64,000 nucleotides of DNA from Rhizobium indicum (GTDB taxonomy: Bacteria; Pseudomonadota; Alphaproteobacteria; Rhizobiales; Rhizobiaceae): positions 3,056,501-3,120,500 of the forward strand of contig NZ_CP054021.1 of assembly GCF_005862305.2 (NCBI RefSeq). The letters run 5' to 3'. Shown one piece after another: positions 7,358 through 16,886 of this stretch. The notes under the pieces were generated by a model. It was not told the origin of the DNA, searched no databases, and saw only the letters and a list, made by a program, of their open reading frames with translations. Position 1 is the stretch's first letter; each line of letters begins with the position of its first letter. Made by a program: the position numbers and the translations under genes.

Positions 7358-7699
7358 ATGCCTTTGCCCAAACCCGAGCCGGGGATGTCCGGCCAGGAAT
7401 TGCACAAACTCGCTGGAAAAGCCCATGAAGCGAGCGATCTGCTGAAAGCGCTAGCGCACCCGACCCGACTTCTGATCCTCTGCATATTGACGAACGAGGA
7501 GCGCACGGTGGGTGAGATCGAAAGTATCCTCGGCATCCAGCAGGCAATGGTTTCGCAGCAGCTGGCGCGGTTAAGGCTCGAAGGCCTGGTCCATACGCGC
7601 CGCCAGGGCAGGCTGGTCTATTACAGCATCGGCAATGTCAGCGTGCTTGCCTTCCTCGAATCGGTGTTCGATCTTTTCCCGGCTGCAGAAAACAGCTAG
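7358..7699 (+). CDS. ArsR-family transcriptional regulator
   Basis: A 113-residue winged-helix repressor: ALAHPTRLLILCILTNEERT, recognition helix region IQQAMVSQQLARLRLEGLVH, wing RRQGRLVYYSI. It resembles the BigR/SqrR/YgaV branch, which senses persulfides through two cysteines. The first is present (Cys42 from the ATG at 7358), but there is no Cys near position 108, so a disulfide or tetrasulfide switch within one subunit seems impossible. The palindrome in its promoter suggests autorepression. Its stop codon abuts mosaic repeat A copy 3. The target genes are unknown; the SDR upstream is a candidate. Confidence 0.85.
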   Translation: MPLPKPEPGMSGQELHKLAGKAHEASDLLKALAHPTRLLILCILTNEERTVGEIESILGIQQAMVSQQLARLRLEGLVHTRRQGRLVYYSIGNVSVLAFLESVFDLFPAAENS

Positions 7700-7812
7700 A
7701 GCATGATGCCGAAAAGTGTGCGCGGTTTTCGGACGACATCATGCTCTATTTCTTTGATTTAGATCAGGATTCAGATTTTAGGCCGATCGGGCCTAAAATC
7801 ATCCTAATCTAG
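7698..7812. repeat. RIME-like mosaic palindromic element, family A copy 3
   Basis: Same two-palindrome layout as copies 1 and 2: agagcatgatgccgaaaa / ttttcggacgacatcatgctct, then tagatcaggattcagatttt / aaaatcatcctaatcta. It sits directly after the ArsR stop codon. Confidence 0.85.
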
Positions 7813-7890
7813 AGATCGCCCTTGCGGAGCACGGCTGCTGCGTCGAAGATAAACTGACCCGGACGATGTCACGCCGGATCGGGAGACCGG

Positions 7891-8784
7891 ATGATCGACA
7901 AGCTGGAATTCTTCATCGCCCTTGCCAATGAAAAGCATTTTGGCCGCGCCGCGGAGGAGTGCGGGATCTCGCAGCCGACGCTTTCGGCCGCCATCCGGCA
8001 GCTCGAGGATCAGCTCGGCGTCATGCTGGTGCAGCGCGGTTCGCGGTTCCAGGGGCTGACGCCGGAGGGGCAGCGCGTGCTCGAATGGGCCCGGCGCATC
8101 GTCGGCGATGCCCGCACGATGCGCGAGGAGATGCGCGCCGCGCGCCGCGGCCTTTCCGGCCACATTCGCCTCGCCGCCATTCCGACCGCACTTGCCATGC
8201 TGTCGCGCATCACCACGCCCTTTCAGGAGCGCCATCCCGGCGTGACCTTCTCGATCGTCTCGCGGAATTCTCTGCAGGTGCTGAGCATGCTCGAAAACCT
8301 CGAAATCGATGCCGGCATCACCTATCTCGAAAACGAGCCGCTCGGCCGCGTCACGACCGTTCCCCTTTATGCCGAGCGCTATAATCTGATCACGGCTGCC
8401 GGCAGCCCGCTATCTGATCGCGACAACGTGACCTGGCGGGAGATCGGCGACCTTCGGCTTTGTCTATTGACTGCCGACATGCAGAACCGCCGGATCATCA
8501 ACCGCCACTTGACGGAAGCAGGCGCCACCGCGCATCCGACGCTCGAATCGAACTCGATGATTGTGTTGTTCTCGCATGTCAGGACTGGACGCTGGGCGAG
8601 CATCATGCCGCGCAACGTCGCCAAATCCTTCGGATTTCCAGTGGAAATCCGCATGATCCCGATCGTCGAGCCGGAGGCGCATCATCTGGTCGGCCTTGTT
8701 GCGCCTTATCGCGAGCCCTTCACGCCGCTTGTCTCGGCCTTGCTGCATGAAGCGAGAGTGCTCGTGCAAGATGAAGAACTTTGA
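7891..8784 (+). CDS. fdsR: LysR-family regulator of the formate dehydrogenase operon (FdsR-like)
   Basis: A 297-residue LysR protein. The N-terminal helix-turn-helix contains FGRAAEECGISQPTLSAAIR with the usual QLEDQLGVMLVQR linker, followed by a LysR substrate domain. It lies immediately upstream of fdsGBA on the same strand, the position of FdsR in Cupriavidus-type clusters. A 21-bp dyad, TTGATAG-N7-CTATCAA, overlaps its stop codon and precedes fdsG. The role, formate-responsive control of fds, is inferred from position and the dyad; the family is certain. Confidence 0.88.
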   Translation: MIDKLEFFIALANEKHFGRAAEECGISQPTLSAAIRQLEDQLGVMLVQRGSRFQGLTPEGQRVLEWARRIVGDARTMREEMRAARRGLSGHIRLAAIPTALAMLSRITTPFQERHPGVTFSIVSRNSLQVLSMLENLEIDAGITYLENEPLGRVTTVPLYAERYNLITAAGSPLSDRDNVTWREIGDLRLCLLTADMQNRRIINRHLTEAGATAHPTLESNSMIVLFSHVRTGRWASIMPRNVAKSFGFPVEIRMIPIVEPEAHHLVGLVAPYREPFTPLVSALLHEARVLVQDEEL

Positions 8785-8801
8785 TAGAGAAAACCTATCA
8801 A
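8781..8801 (+). promoter_or_regulatory. LysR-type operator upstream of fdsG
   Basis: A perfect inverted repeat TTGATAG (8781-8787), 7-nt spacer, CTATCAA (8795-8801). It overlaps the stop codon of the LysR gene and lies 120 bp before fdsG. A weaker related sequence, gatagctttattgatc, follows at about 8808-8823 and may be the activation half-site. Confidence 0.65.
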
Positions 8802-8920
8802 GCAACGAGATAGCTTTATTGATCGCCGGCTGCTTCCCTGAGATGGTGGTTGCAGAATAGCACTCGGCCGGGGGGAGGCCCGCTATTCCGCAACGAGCAA
8901 GCGGCTGGGAGGGCTGCCTT

Positions 8921-9396
8921 ATGACCATTCATATCGCCGAAGGCGATATTGCAGCACGCACCCGAGCCATCGTCGCCGATCTTCGCTTTCTCGAAGGGCC
9001 GCTGCTTCCCATTCTGCACGAGGTTCAGCAAGAATTTGGCTACGTGCCGCAGGAAGCCATGCCTGTTATCGCGGAGGAATTGAACCTCTCCCGCGCTGAG
9101 GTGCATGGCGTGGTGACCTTCTATCACGATTATCGCGACCATCCCGCCGGCCGGCATGTGCTGAAGCTCTGTCGCGCCGAAGCCTGTCAGTCGATGGGCG
9201 GCGATGCGCTGGCTGAACGCGTCAAGGCGCTGCTCGGCATCGATTTTCATCAAACGACGCTCGATGGCGGCGTGACGCTGGAGCCGGTCTACTGTCTCGG
9301 GCTCTGCGCCTGCGCGCCGGCAGTTATGCTCGACGGCGAGGTCTATGGCCGGGTCGACGATCAGACGGCGGCGGAACTCGTCGCGGAGGCACGCCG

Positions 9397-9400
<4 letters not shown>
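8921..9400 (+). CDS. fdsG: NAD-dependent formate dehydrogenase gamma subunit
   Basis: A 159-residue NuoE-like [2Fe-2S] subunit. The cluster cysteines are in LCRAEACQSMGG and, later, in CLGLCACAPAVMLDG, the usual C-x4-C ... C-x3-C ligation. LHEVQQEFGYVP and VHGVVTFYHDY are family-typical. GGGAGGG precedes the ATG. The subunit passes electrons within the soluble FdsGBA complex toward NAD. It overlaps fdsB by 4 nt, so the two are translationally coupled. Confidence 0.95.
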
Positions 9401-10953
<1,553 letters not shown>

Positions 10954-11010
10954 CGCGTTTTTCATGGAACGCCTGCGCTGACCTCACCATCTCAAGCAAG
11001 GAGACCCATC

Positions 11011-13890
11011 ATGTCTCTCATCCATGAAATCGACTACGGCACCCCGGCTTCCAAATCCGAGGCCATGGTGACGCTCACCATCGACGGACAGCAGATCAGC
11101 GTGCCGGAGGGCACCTCGATCATGCGCGCCTCGATGGAGGTCGGCATCAAGGTGCCGAAGCTCTGTGCCACCGATATGGTCGATGCTTTCGGCTCCTGCC
11201 GGCTCTGCCTCGTCGAGATCGAGGGCCGCAACGGCACGCCCTCCTCCTGCACGACGCCGGTGGCGGCAAACATGGTGGTGCACACGCAAACGGGGCGATT
11301 GAAGGATATCCGCCGCGGCGTGATGGAACTCTATATTTCCGACCATCCGCTCGACTGTCTCACTTGCGCAGCCAACGGCGATTGCGAATTGCAGGACATG
11401 GCAGGCGCCGTCGGCCTGCGCGATGTGCGCTACGGCTATGAGGGCGACAATCACGTCAAGGCGCGCAGCAATGGCGACATCAATCTGAAATGGATGCCGA
11501 AGGACGAGTCCAATCCCTATTTCACCTATGATCCTTCTAAGTGCATCGTCTGTTCGCGCTGCGTGCGCGCCTGCGAGGAAGTACAGGGAACCTTCGCGCT
11601 GACGATCGAGGGGCGCGGTTTTGGCTCGCGCGTTTCGCCCGGCATGCATGAGCATTTCATCGATTCCGAATGCGTCTCCTGCGGCGCCTGCGTCCAGGCC
11701 TGCCCGACGGCGACGTTGACGGAGAAGTCGGTGATCCAGATCGGCCAACCGGAGCATTCGGCCGTGACCACCTGCGCCTATTGCGGCGTCGGCTGTTCTT
11801 TCAAGGCGGAAATGCGCGGCGAGGAACTGGTGCGCATGGTGCCGTGGAAGGACGGTCAGGCCAATCGCGGCCATTCCTGCGTCAAGGGCCGCTTCGCCTA
11901 TGGCTATTCCACCCATAAGGACCGCATCCTCAATCCGATGATCCGCGAGAAGGTCAGCGATCCCTGGCGGGAAGTGAGCTGGGACGAGGCCTTCGCGCAT
12001 GTGGCGCTGGAGTTCCGCCGCATCCAGTATCAATACGGCCGCGAGGCGATTGGCGGCATCACCTCGTCGCGCTGCACCAATGAGGAAACGTATCTGGTGC
12101 AGAAGCTGATCCGCGCCGGTTTCGGCAACAACAATGTCGATACCTGCGCCCGCGTCTGCCATTCGCCGACGGGTTACGGCCTCGGCCAGACCTTCGGCAC
12201 GTCGGCGGGCACGCAGGATTTCGACAGCGTCGAGCATTCCGACGTCGTCATCGTCATCGGCGCCAATCCGACCGACGGACATCCGGTGTTCGGCTCGCGG
12301 CTGAAGAAGCGGCTGCGCCAGGGCGCCAAGCTCATCGTCATCGACCCGCGCCGCACCGATATCGTCCGCTCGCCGCATATCGAGGCCTCCTATCACCTGC
12401 CGCTGAAGCCCGGCACCAATGTCGCGGTCATGACGGCGCTGGCGCATGTGATCGTCACCGAAGGCCTCTTTGACGAGGCGTTCATCCGCGAGCGCTGCGA
12501 CTGGTCGGAGTTCGAGGATTGGGCCGCCTTCGTCGCCGAACCGCAGCACAGTCCCGAAGAGACCGAGATCTTCACCGGCGTGCCGGCGGCGGATCTGCGC
12601 GGTGCGGCACGGCTCTATGCCAAGGGCGGCAATGGCGCGATCTACTATGGGCTCGGCGTCACCGAACACAGCCAGGGCTCGACCACGGTGATCGCGATTG
12701 CCAATCTGGCGATGGCGACCGGCAATATCGGCCGTCCCGGCGTCGGTGTGAATCCGCTGCGCGGCCAGAACAATGTGCAGGGCTCCTGCGACATGGGCTC
12801 GTTCCCGCACGAACTGCCGGGCTACCGGCACATTTCCGACGATGCGACGCGCGATATCTTCGAAAAGCTCTGGGGCGTGAAGCTCAACAACGAGCCGGGC
12901 CTGCGTATTCCGAACATGCTGGATGCGGCAGTCGACGGCTCCTTCAAAGGCATTTACATTCAGGGCGAAGACATCCTGCAGTCCGATCCCGATACCAAAC
13001 ATGTCGCGGCCGGGCTTGCGGCGATGGAATGCGTCGTCGTGCAGGATCTGTTCCTCAACGAGACCGCCAATTACGCCCATGTCTTCCTGCCGGGCTCGAC
13101 CTTCCTCGAGAAGGACGGCACCTTCACCAATGCCGAACGACGCATCAATCGCGTGCGCAAGGTGATGTCGCCGCGCAACGGCTATGGCGACTGGGAAGTG
13201 ACGCAGAAGCTTGCCCAGGCGATGGCGCTCGACTGGAATTACACCCATCCGTCGGAAATCATGGACGAGATCGCCGCGACGACGCCGAGTTTTGCCATGG
13301 TCTCCTACGACTATCTCGATAAAATGGGCTCGGTGCAGTGGCCCTGCAACGAGAAGAACCCGCTCGGCTCGCCGATCATGCATGTCAACGGCTTCGTGCG
13401 CGGCAAGGGCAAGTTCATCCGCACCGAATACGTGGCGACGGACGAGCGTACCGGTCCGCGCTTCCCGCTGCTGCTGACAACCGGCCGCATCCTCAGCCAG
13501 TACAATGTCGGAGCGCAAACGCGGCGGACCGAGAATGTCGTCTGGCATGCCGAAGACCGGCTGGAAATCCATCCACACGATGCCGAGCAGCGCGGCGTTC
13601 GCGACGGCGACTGGGTGAAGCTCGGCAGCCGCTCCGGCGACACGACGCTCAGGGCGCTGATCACCGATCGCGTCGCGCCGGGTGTCGTCTATACGACCTT
13701 CCATCATCCAACGACGCAGGCGAACGTCATCACCACCGATTTCTCCGACTGGGCGACCAACTGCCCGGAATACAAGGTAACGGCGGTGCAGGTCTCGCCC
13801 TCTAACGGGCCGAGCGAATGGCAGCTCGAATATGACGAGCAGGCGCGGCAGTCGCGCCGCATCGCCGGCAAGCTCGAGGCGGCGGAGTGA
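11011..13890 (+). CDS. fdsA: NAD-dependent formate dehydrogenase alpha (molybdenum) subunit
   Basis: A 959-residue catalytic subunit. From the N-terminus: a [2Fe-2S] domain (about residues 17-95, FGSCRLCLVEIEG), a His/Cys [4Fe-4S] site (DHPLDCLTCAANGDCELQ), two ferredoxin [4Fe-4S] sites (CIVCSRCVRACEE and CVSCGACVQACPTAT), a further site CAYCGVGC, and the bis-MGD molybdenum domain. The probable Mo ligand is Cys383 followed by His384 in DTCARVCHSPTGYG; there is no selenocysteine. It oxidises formate to CO2 in the cytoplasm. The long antisense reading frame over this gene is a codon-bias artefact. Confidence 0.97.
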   Translation: MSLIHEIDYGTPASKSEAMVTLTIDGQQISVPEGTSIMRASMEVGIKVPKLCATDMVDAFGSCRLCLVEIEGRNGTPSSCTTPVAANMVVHTQTGRLKDIRRGVMELYISDHPLDCLTCAANGDCELQDMAGAVGLRDVRYGYEGDNHVKARSNGDINLKWMPKDESNPYFTYDPSKCIVCSRCVRACEEVQGTFALTIEGRGFGSRVSPGMHEHFIDSECVSCGACVQACPTATLTEKSVIQIGQPEHSAVTTCAYCGVGCSFKAEMRGEELVRMVPWKDGQANRGHSCVKGRFAYGYSTHKDRILNPMIREKVSDPWREVSWDEAFAHVALEFRRIQYQYGREAIGGITSSRCTNEETYLVQKLIRAGFGNNNVDTCARVCHSPTGYGLGQTFGTSAGTQDFDSVEHSDVVIVIGANPTDGHPVFGSRLKKRLRQGAKLIVIDPRRTDIVRSPHIEASYHLPLKPGTNVAVMTALAHVIVTEGLFDEAFIRERCDWSEFEDWAAFVAEPQHSPEETEIFTGVPAADLRGAARLYAKGGNGAIYYGLGVTEHSQGSTTVIAIANLAMATGNIGRPGVGVNPLRGQNNVQGSCDMGSFPHELPGYRHISDDATRDIFEKLWGVKLNNEPGLRIPNMLDAAVDGSFKGIYIQGEDILQSDPDTKHVAAGLAAMECVVVQDLFLNETANYAHVFLPGSTFLEKDGTFTNAERRINRVRKVMSPRNGYGDWEVTQKLAQAMALDWNYTHPSEIMDEIAATTPSFAMVSYDYLDKMGSVQWPCNEKNPLGSPIMHVNGFVRGKGKFIRTEYVATDERTGPRFPLLLTTGRILSQYNVGAQTRRTENVVWHAEDRLEIHPHDAEQRGVRDGDWVKLGSRSGDTTLRALITDRVAPGVVYTTFHHPTTQANVITTDFSDWATNCPEYKVTAVQVSPSNGPSEWQLEYDEQARQSRRIAGKLEAAE

Positions 13891-13927
13891 CGATGCGGGG
13901 GCGGCTCTGTAGGCAGGAACGCGTATC

Positions 13928-14752
13928 ATGACATTCACCGTCACCGCCCGTGCTCCCGAAACCGCCCGCCGCAACGGCGTCCTCCAGACCGGTTCGCGCA
14001 TCGTGCCGGAAGAGGTGCCGATCGCTTTTTCCTATGGCGGCAGTTCGCATGCGGTGATGATGGCAACGCCTGATGATCTCGAGGATTTTGCGATCGGATT
14101 CAGCCTGACCGAAGGGATCATCACCGGGCCGGCGGAGATATCAGGCATCGAGGTCGTCGAGGGCGAGCAGGGGATCGATGTGCAGGTGAGCCTGATCGAC
14201 GACGTCGCCGATCGGCTGCGGGCACGACGCCGTAGCATGGCGGGACCGGTCGGCTGCGGGCTCTGCGGCATCGAAACGATCGAACAGGCGGTACGGCCGG
14301 TGCCTGACGTTTCGACATCGCCGTTGGCGCTGTCGCATGCGGATATCGTCCGCGCCGTTTCGCTTCTGAACGAGGCGCAGCCGCTGCATCGTGAGACGCG
14401 GGCGGTGCATGGCGCCGGGTTCTATCTTCCCGACAGGGGGCTGATTGCCGTGCGCGAAGATGTCGGCCGGCACAATGCGCTGGACAAGCTCTGCGGCGCC
14501 GTTATCCGCGCCAGTGAAAGAGGCGGGGATGGCGCCGTCGTCGTCACCAGCCGGCTCTCCGTCGAGATGGTGCAGAAAGCGGCGATCCTCGGCAGCCCGG
14601 TGCTCATCGCCATATCGGCGCCGACGGCTCTCGCCATCCGCACGGCCGAAGAAGCCGGCATGACGCTCGTCGCGCTGGTGCGCGGCGAGGATTTCGAGAT
14701 TTTCACCCACCCGCACCGCATCTCGCCCGGAAGCATTGCCGATGTCGCATGA
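13928..14752 (+). CDS. fdhD: Formate dehydrogenase accessory sulfurtransferase FdhD/FdsC
   Basis: A 274-residue FdhD-family protein. The CxxC sulfur-relay motif is in VGCGLCGIETIEQA (about residues 113-119). ALSHADIVRAV, HGAGFY, REDVGRHNALDK and VVTSRLSVEMVQKAAILG are conserved. It transfers sulfur from a cysteine desulfurase to the molybdenum cofactor of FdsA, which is required for activity. It lies 37 bp after fdsA and overlaps fdsD by 11 nt. In fds operons this gene is often called fdsC. Confidence 0.95.
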   Translation: MTFTVTARAPETARRNGVLQTGSRIVPEEVPIAFSYGGSSHAVMMATPDDLEDFAIGFSLTEGIITGPAEISGIEVVEGEQGIDVQVSLIDDVADRLRARRRSMAGPVGCGLCGIETIEQAVRPVPDVSTSPLALSHADIVRAVSLLNEAQPLHRETRAVHGAGFYLPDRGLIAVREDVGRHNALDKLCGAVIRASERGGDGAVVVTSRLSVEMVQKAAILGSPVLIAISAPTALAIRTAEEAGMTLVALVRGEDFEIFTHPHRISPGSIADVA

Positions 14753-14978
14753 TACCAAGACCAAGCTCGTTTATATGGCAAACCAGATCGCCACCTTCTT
14801 CAAGAGCCAGCCGGAAAGCGAGGCAGCGCAGGGGGTCGCCACCCATATCAACAAATTCTGGGACCCGCGCATGCGGCGGCAATTGTTCGAAATTCTGGAG
14901 AATGAGGAGAATGGCCTGGACGCGCTCGTGCTTCAGGCCATTCCTCTGATTAGAAAGCCGGAGCCGGTAACACACTAA
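14742..14978 (+). CDS. fdsD: NAD-dependent formate dehydrogenase delta subunit
   Basis: A 78-residue protein (MSHDTKTKLVYMANQIATFF...). The helical segment ending in FWDPRMRRQLFEILENEENGLDALV is characteristic of FdsD. It is needed for assembly or stability of the formate dehydrogenase but carries no cofactor. I chose the ATG at 14742, inside the end of fdhD; an upstream TTG is less likely. It is the last gene of the operon, followed by a hairpin. Confidence 0.93.
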   Translation: MSHDTKTKLVYMANQIATFFKSQPESEAAQGVATHINKFWDPRMRRQLFEILENEENGLDALVLQAIPLIRKPEPVTH

Positions 14979-14999
14979 AGCGCGTTCCTCGCGCTTTAG
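14975..14999 (+). terminator. Hairpin after fdsD
   Basis: CTAAAGCGCG-ttcct-CGCGCTTTAG is a perfect 10-bp stem that includes the fdsD stop codon. It is followed by gtatttattt, a partial T-tract, so it is a probable intrinsic terminator or attenuator before the OFA transporter gene. Confidence 0.65.
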
Positions 15000-15136
15000 G
15001 TATTTATTTCAATGCTTTAATTCCAAAATCCAGGATCGGTCCGTGCGGAAGGGAGGCAGGAGCAACCTGCCTGCGCATGTGCCGGTGGACAGTAAAGGCT
15101 GAAATCAAACCAGATTTGAATCAAGGAGGAGTTTTC

Positions 15137-16795
15137 ATGACTGCAGCGGAAACACGTACAGACGGGGCGTTGGCGGGCCTAGGCCTGCTCGATCGGGAAA
15201 GGATCGTCGCAAGGCCCGGGTTCAATCGGTGGCTGGTGCCGCCGGCAGCGCTCGCCATCCATCTCTGCATCGGCATGGCCTATGGTTTCAGCGTGTTCTG
15301 GCTGCCGCTTTCCAGGTCGCTCGGGATCACGGCCTCGACGGCCTGCCCCGATCTGACACTTGCCTCGGCGCTGTTCACCACGACCTGCGACTGGCGCGTT
15401 GCCGACCTCGGCTGGATCTATACGCTGTTCTTCGTTCTGCTTGGTTCGTCCGCCGCCATCTGGGGCGGCTGGCTCGAGCGCGCCGGTCCGCGCAAGGCGG
15501 GCGTCGTTTCCGCCTGCTGCTGGTGCGGCGGCATCATTCTTGCCGCGATCGGCGTCATCACCCATCAGCTCTGGCTGATGTGGTTGGGTGCCGGCGTCAT
15601 CGGCGGCATCGGTCTCGGTCTCGGCTACATCTCGCCGGTCTCGACGCTGATCAAATGGTTTCCCGACCGGCGCGGCATGGCGACCGGTATGGCGATCATG
15701 GGCTTCGGCGGCGGTGCGATGATCGGCGCCCCATTGGCCAACCTGCTGATGAATAGTTTCAAAACCGACAGTTCGGTCGGCGTCTGGCAGACCTTCATCG
15801 TCATGGCGGTGATCTATTTCGTCTTCATGATGGGCGGCGCCTTCGGCTATCGCATTCCGCCGGCCGGCTGGCGTCCCGAGGGTTGGACGCCGCCTGCAGC
15901 CAAGAGCACGATGATCACCACGAAACATGTGCACCTGCGCGATGCCCACAGGACAAAACAGTTCTGGCTGATCTGGGCGGTGCTTTGCCTCAACGTTTCG
16001 GCCGGTATCGGCGTTATCGGCATGGCCTCGCCAATGCTGCAGGAAATCTTCGCCGGTTCGCTGATCGGCCTGCCGGATGTCGGCTTCGCCCAGCTCGACG
16101 CCGGGCAGAAGGCATCGATCGCCACGATCGCCGCCGGTTTCGCCGGTTTGCTGTCGCTCTTCAACATCGGCGGACGATTCTTCTGGGCGTCGCTGTCCGA
16201 CAAGATCGGCCGCAAGAATACCTATTATTGCTTCTTCGTCCTCGGCATCGTGCTCTATGCGCTGGCGCCCACTTTCGCAGGCATGGGCAACAAGGCGCTG
16301 TTCGTTCTCTCCTTCGGCATCATCCTGTCGATGTACGGCGGCGGCTTCGCGACGATCCCGGCCTATCTTGCCGATATTTTCGGCACGCAGTTCGTCGGCG
16401 CCATCCACGGCCGGCTGCTGACGGCCTGGGCAACGGCCGGCATCGTCGGGCCGGTCGTCGTCAACTATATCCGCGAAGCGCAGATTGCCGCCGGCGTTGC
16501 ACCCGGGCCAACCCTCTATACCGGCACCATGTATATCCTCGCCGGCATGCTGGCGGTCGGGCTCATCGCCAATGCGCTGATCAGGCCTCTTTCGGACAAG
16601 TGGTTCATGTCCGATGACGAGGTTGCTGCGCTGCAGGCGAAGTCGGCGGCGGTCAATGCCGGCCCGACGGGTTCCTTCGGCATCGGCACAGGCGGGCTGG
16701 ACGCCAAGGCGATGCTTGCCTGGGCCGTCGTCGGCATTCCGCTGCTGTGGGGTGTCTGGGTGACGCTGAGGGCAACCTTCGCGCTGTTCGGCTAA
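15137..16795 (+). CDS. OFA-family MFS transporter (oxalate/formate antiporter-like)
   Basis: A 552-residue major facilitator with about 12 to 14 helices. GMAYGFSVFWLPLSRS and GLGLGYISPVSTLIKWFPDRRGMATG are the signature loops of the oxalate/formate antiporter group, and FFWASLSDKIGRKNTY follows helix 8. An insertion after helix 1 (about residues 55-80) contains two cysteines. AGGAGG precedes the ATG at 15137. Its place directly after fds suggests it moves formate, oxalate or a related carboxylate across the inner membrane. The substrate is inferred from location and family. Confidence 0.85.
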   Translation: MTAAETRTDGALAGLGLLDRERIVARPGFNRWLVPPAALAIHLCIGMAYGFSVFWLPLSRSLGITASTACPDLTLASALFTTTCDWRVADLGWIYTLFFVLLGSSAAIWGGWLERAGPRKAGVVSACCWCGGIILAAIGVITHQLWLMWLGAGVIGGIGLGLGYISPVSTLIKWFPDRRGMATGMAIMGFGGGAMIGAPLANLLMNSFKTDSSVGVWQTFIVMAVIYFVFMMGGAFGYRIPPAGWRPEGWTPPAAKSTMITTKHVHLRDAHRTKQFWLIWAVLCLNVSAGIGVIGMASPMLQEIFAGSLIGLPDVGFAQLDAGQKASIATIAAGFAGLLSLFNIGGRFFWASLSDKIGRKNTYYCFFVLGIVLYALAPTFAGMGNKALFVLSFGIILSMYGGGFATIPAYLADIFGTQFVGAIHGRLLTAWATAGIVGPVVVNYIREAQIAAGVAPGPTLYTGTMYILAGMLAVGLIANALIRPLSDKWFMSDDEVAALQAKSAAVNAGPTGSFGIGTGGLDAKAMLAWAVVGIPLLWGVWVTLRATFALFG

Positions 16796-16801
16796 GCCAT
16801 C

Positions 16802-16836
16802 AAAGCGCGTCGCATGGGTTTCATGCGGCGCGCTTT
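16802..16836 (+). terminator. Terminator-like hairpin after the OFA transporter
   Basis: AAAGCGCGTCGCATG pairs with CATGCGGCGCGCTTT with one G-T pair around a short loop. It lies between convergent genes (transporter plus, chemoreceptor minus). The tail is only weakly T-rich. Confidence 0.6.
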
Positions 16837-16886
16837 ATCTTCGTATACAGCGCATCTGATCAAAGTGCCGCCTGCACCGGTATGGT

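Noticed and set aside
10984..14001. A 1005-codon open frame antisense to fdsA
   Set aside because: It mirrors the GC-rich third codon positions of fdsA, is Arg/His/Asp-rich, has no domain and spans the start of another gene. fdsA has all expected motifs.
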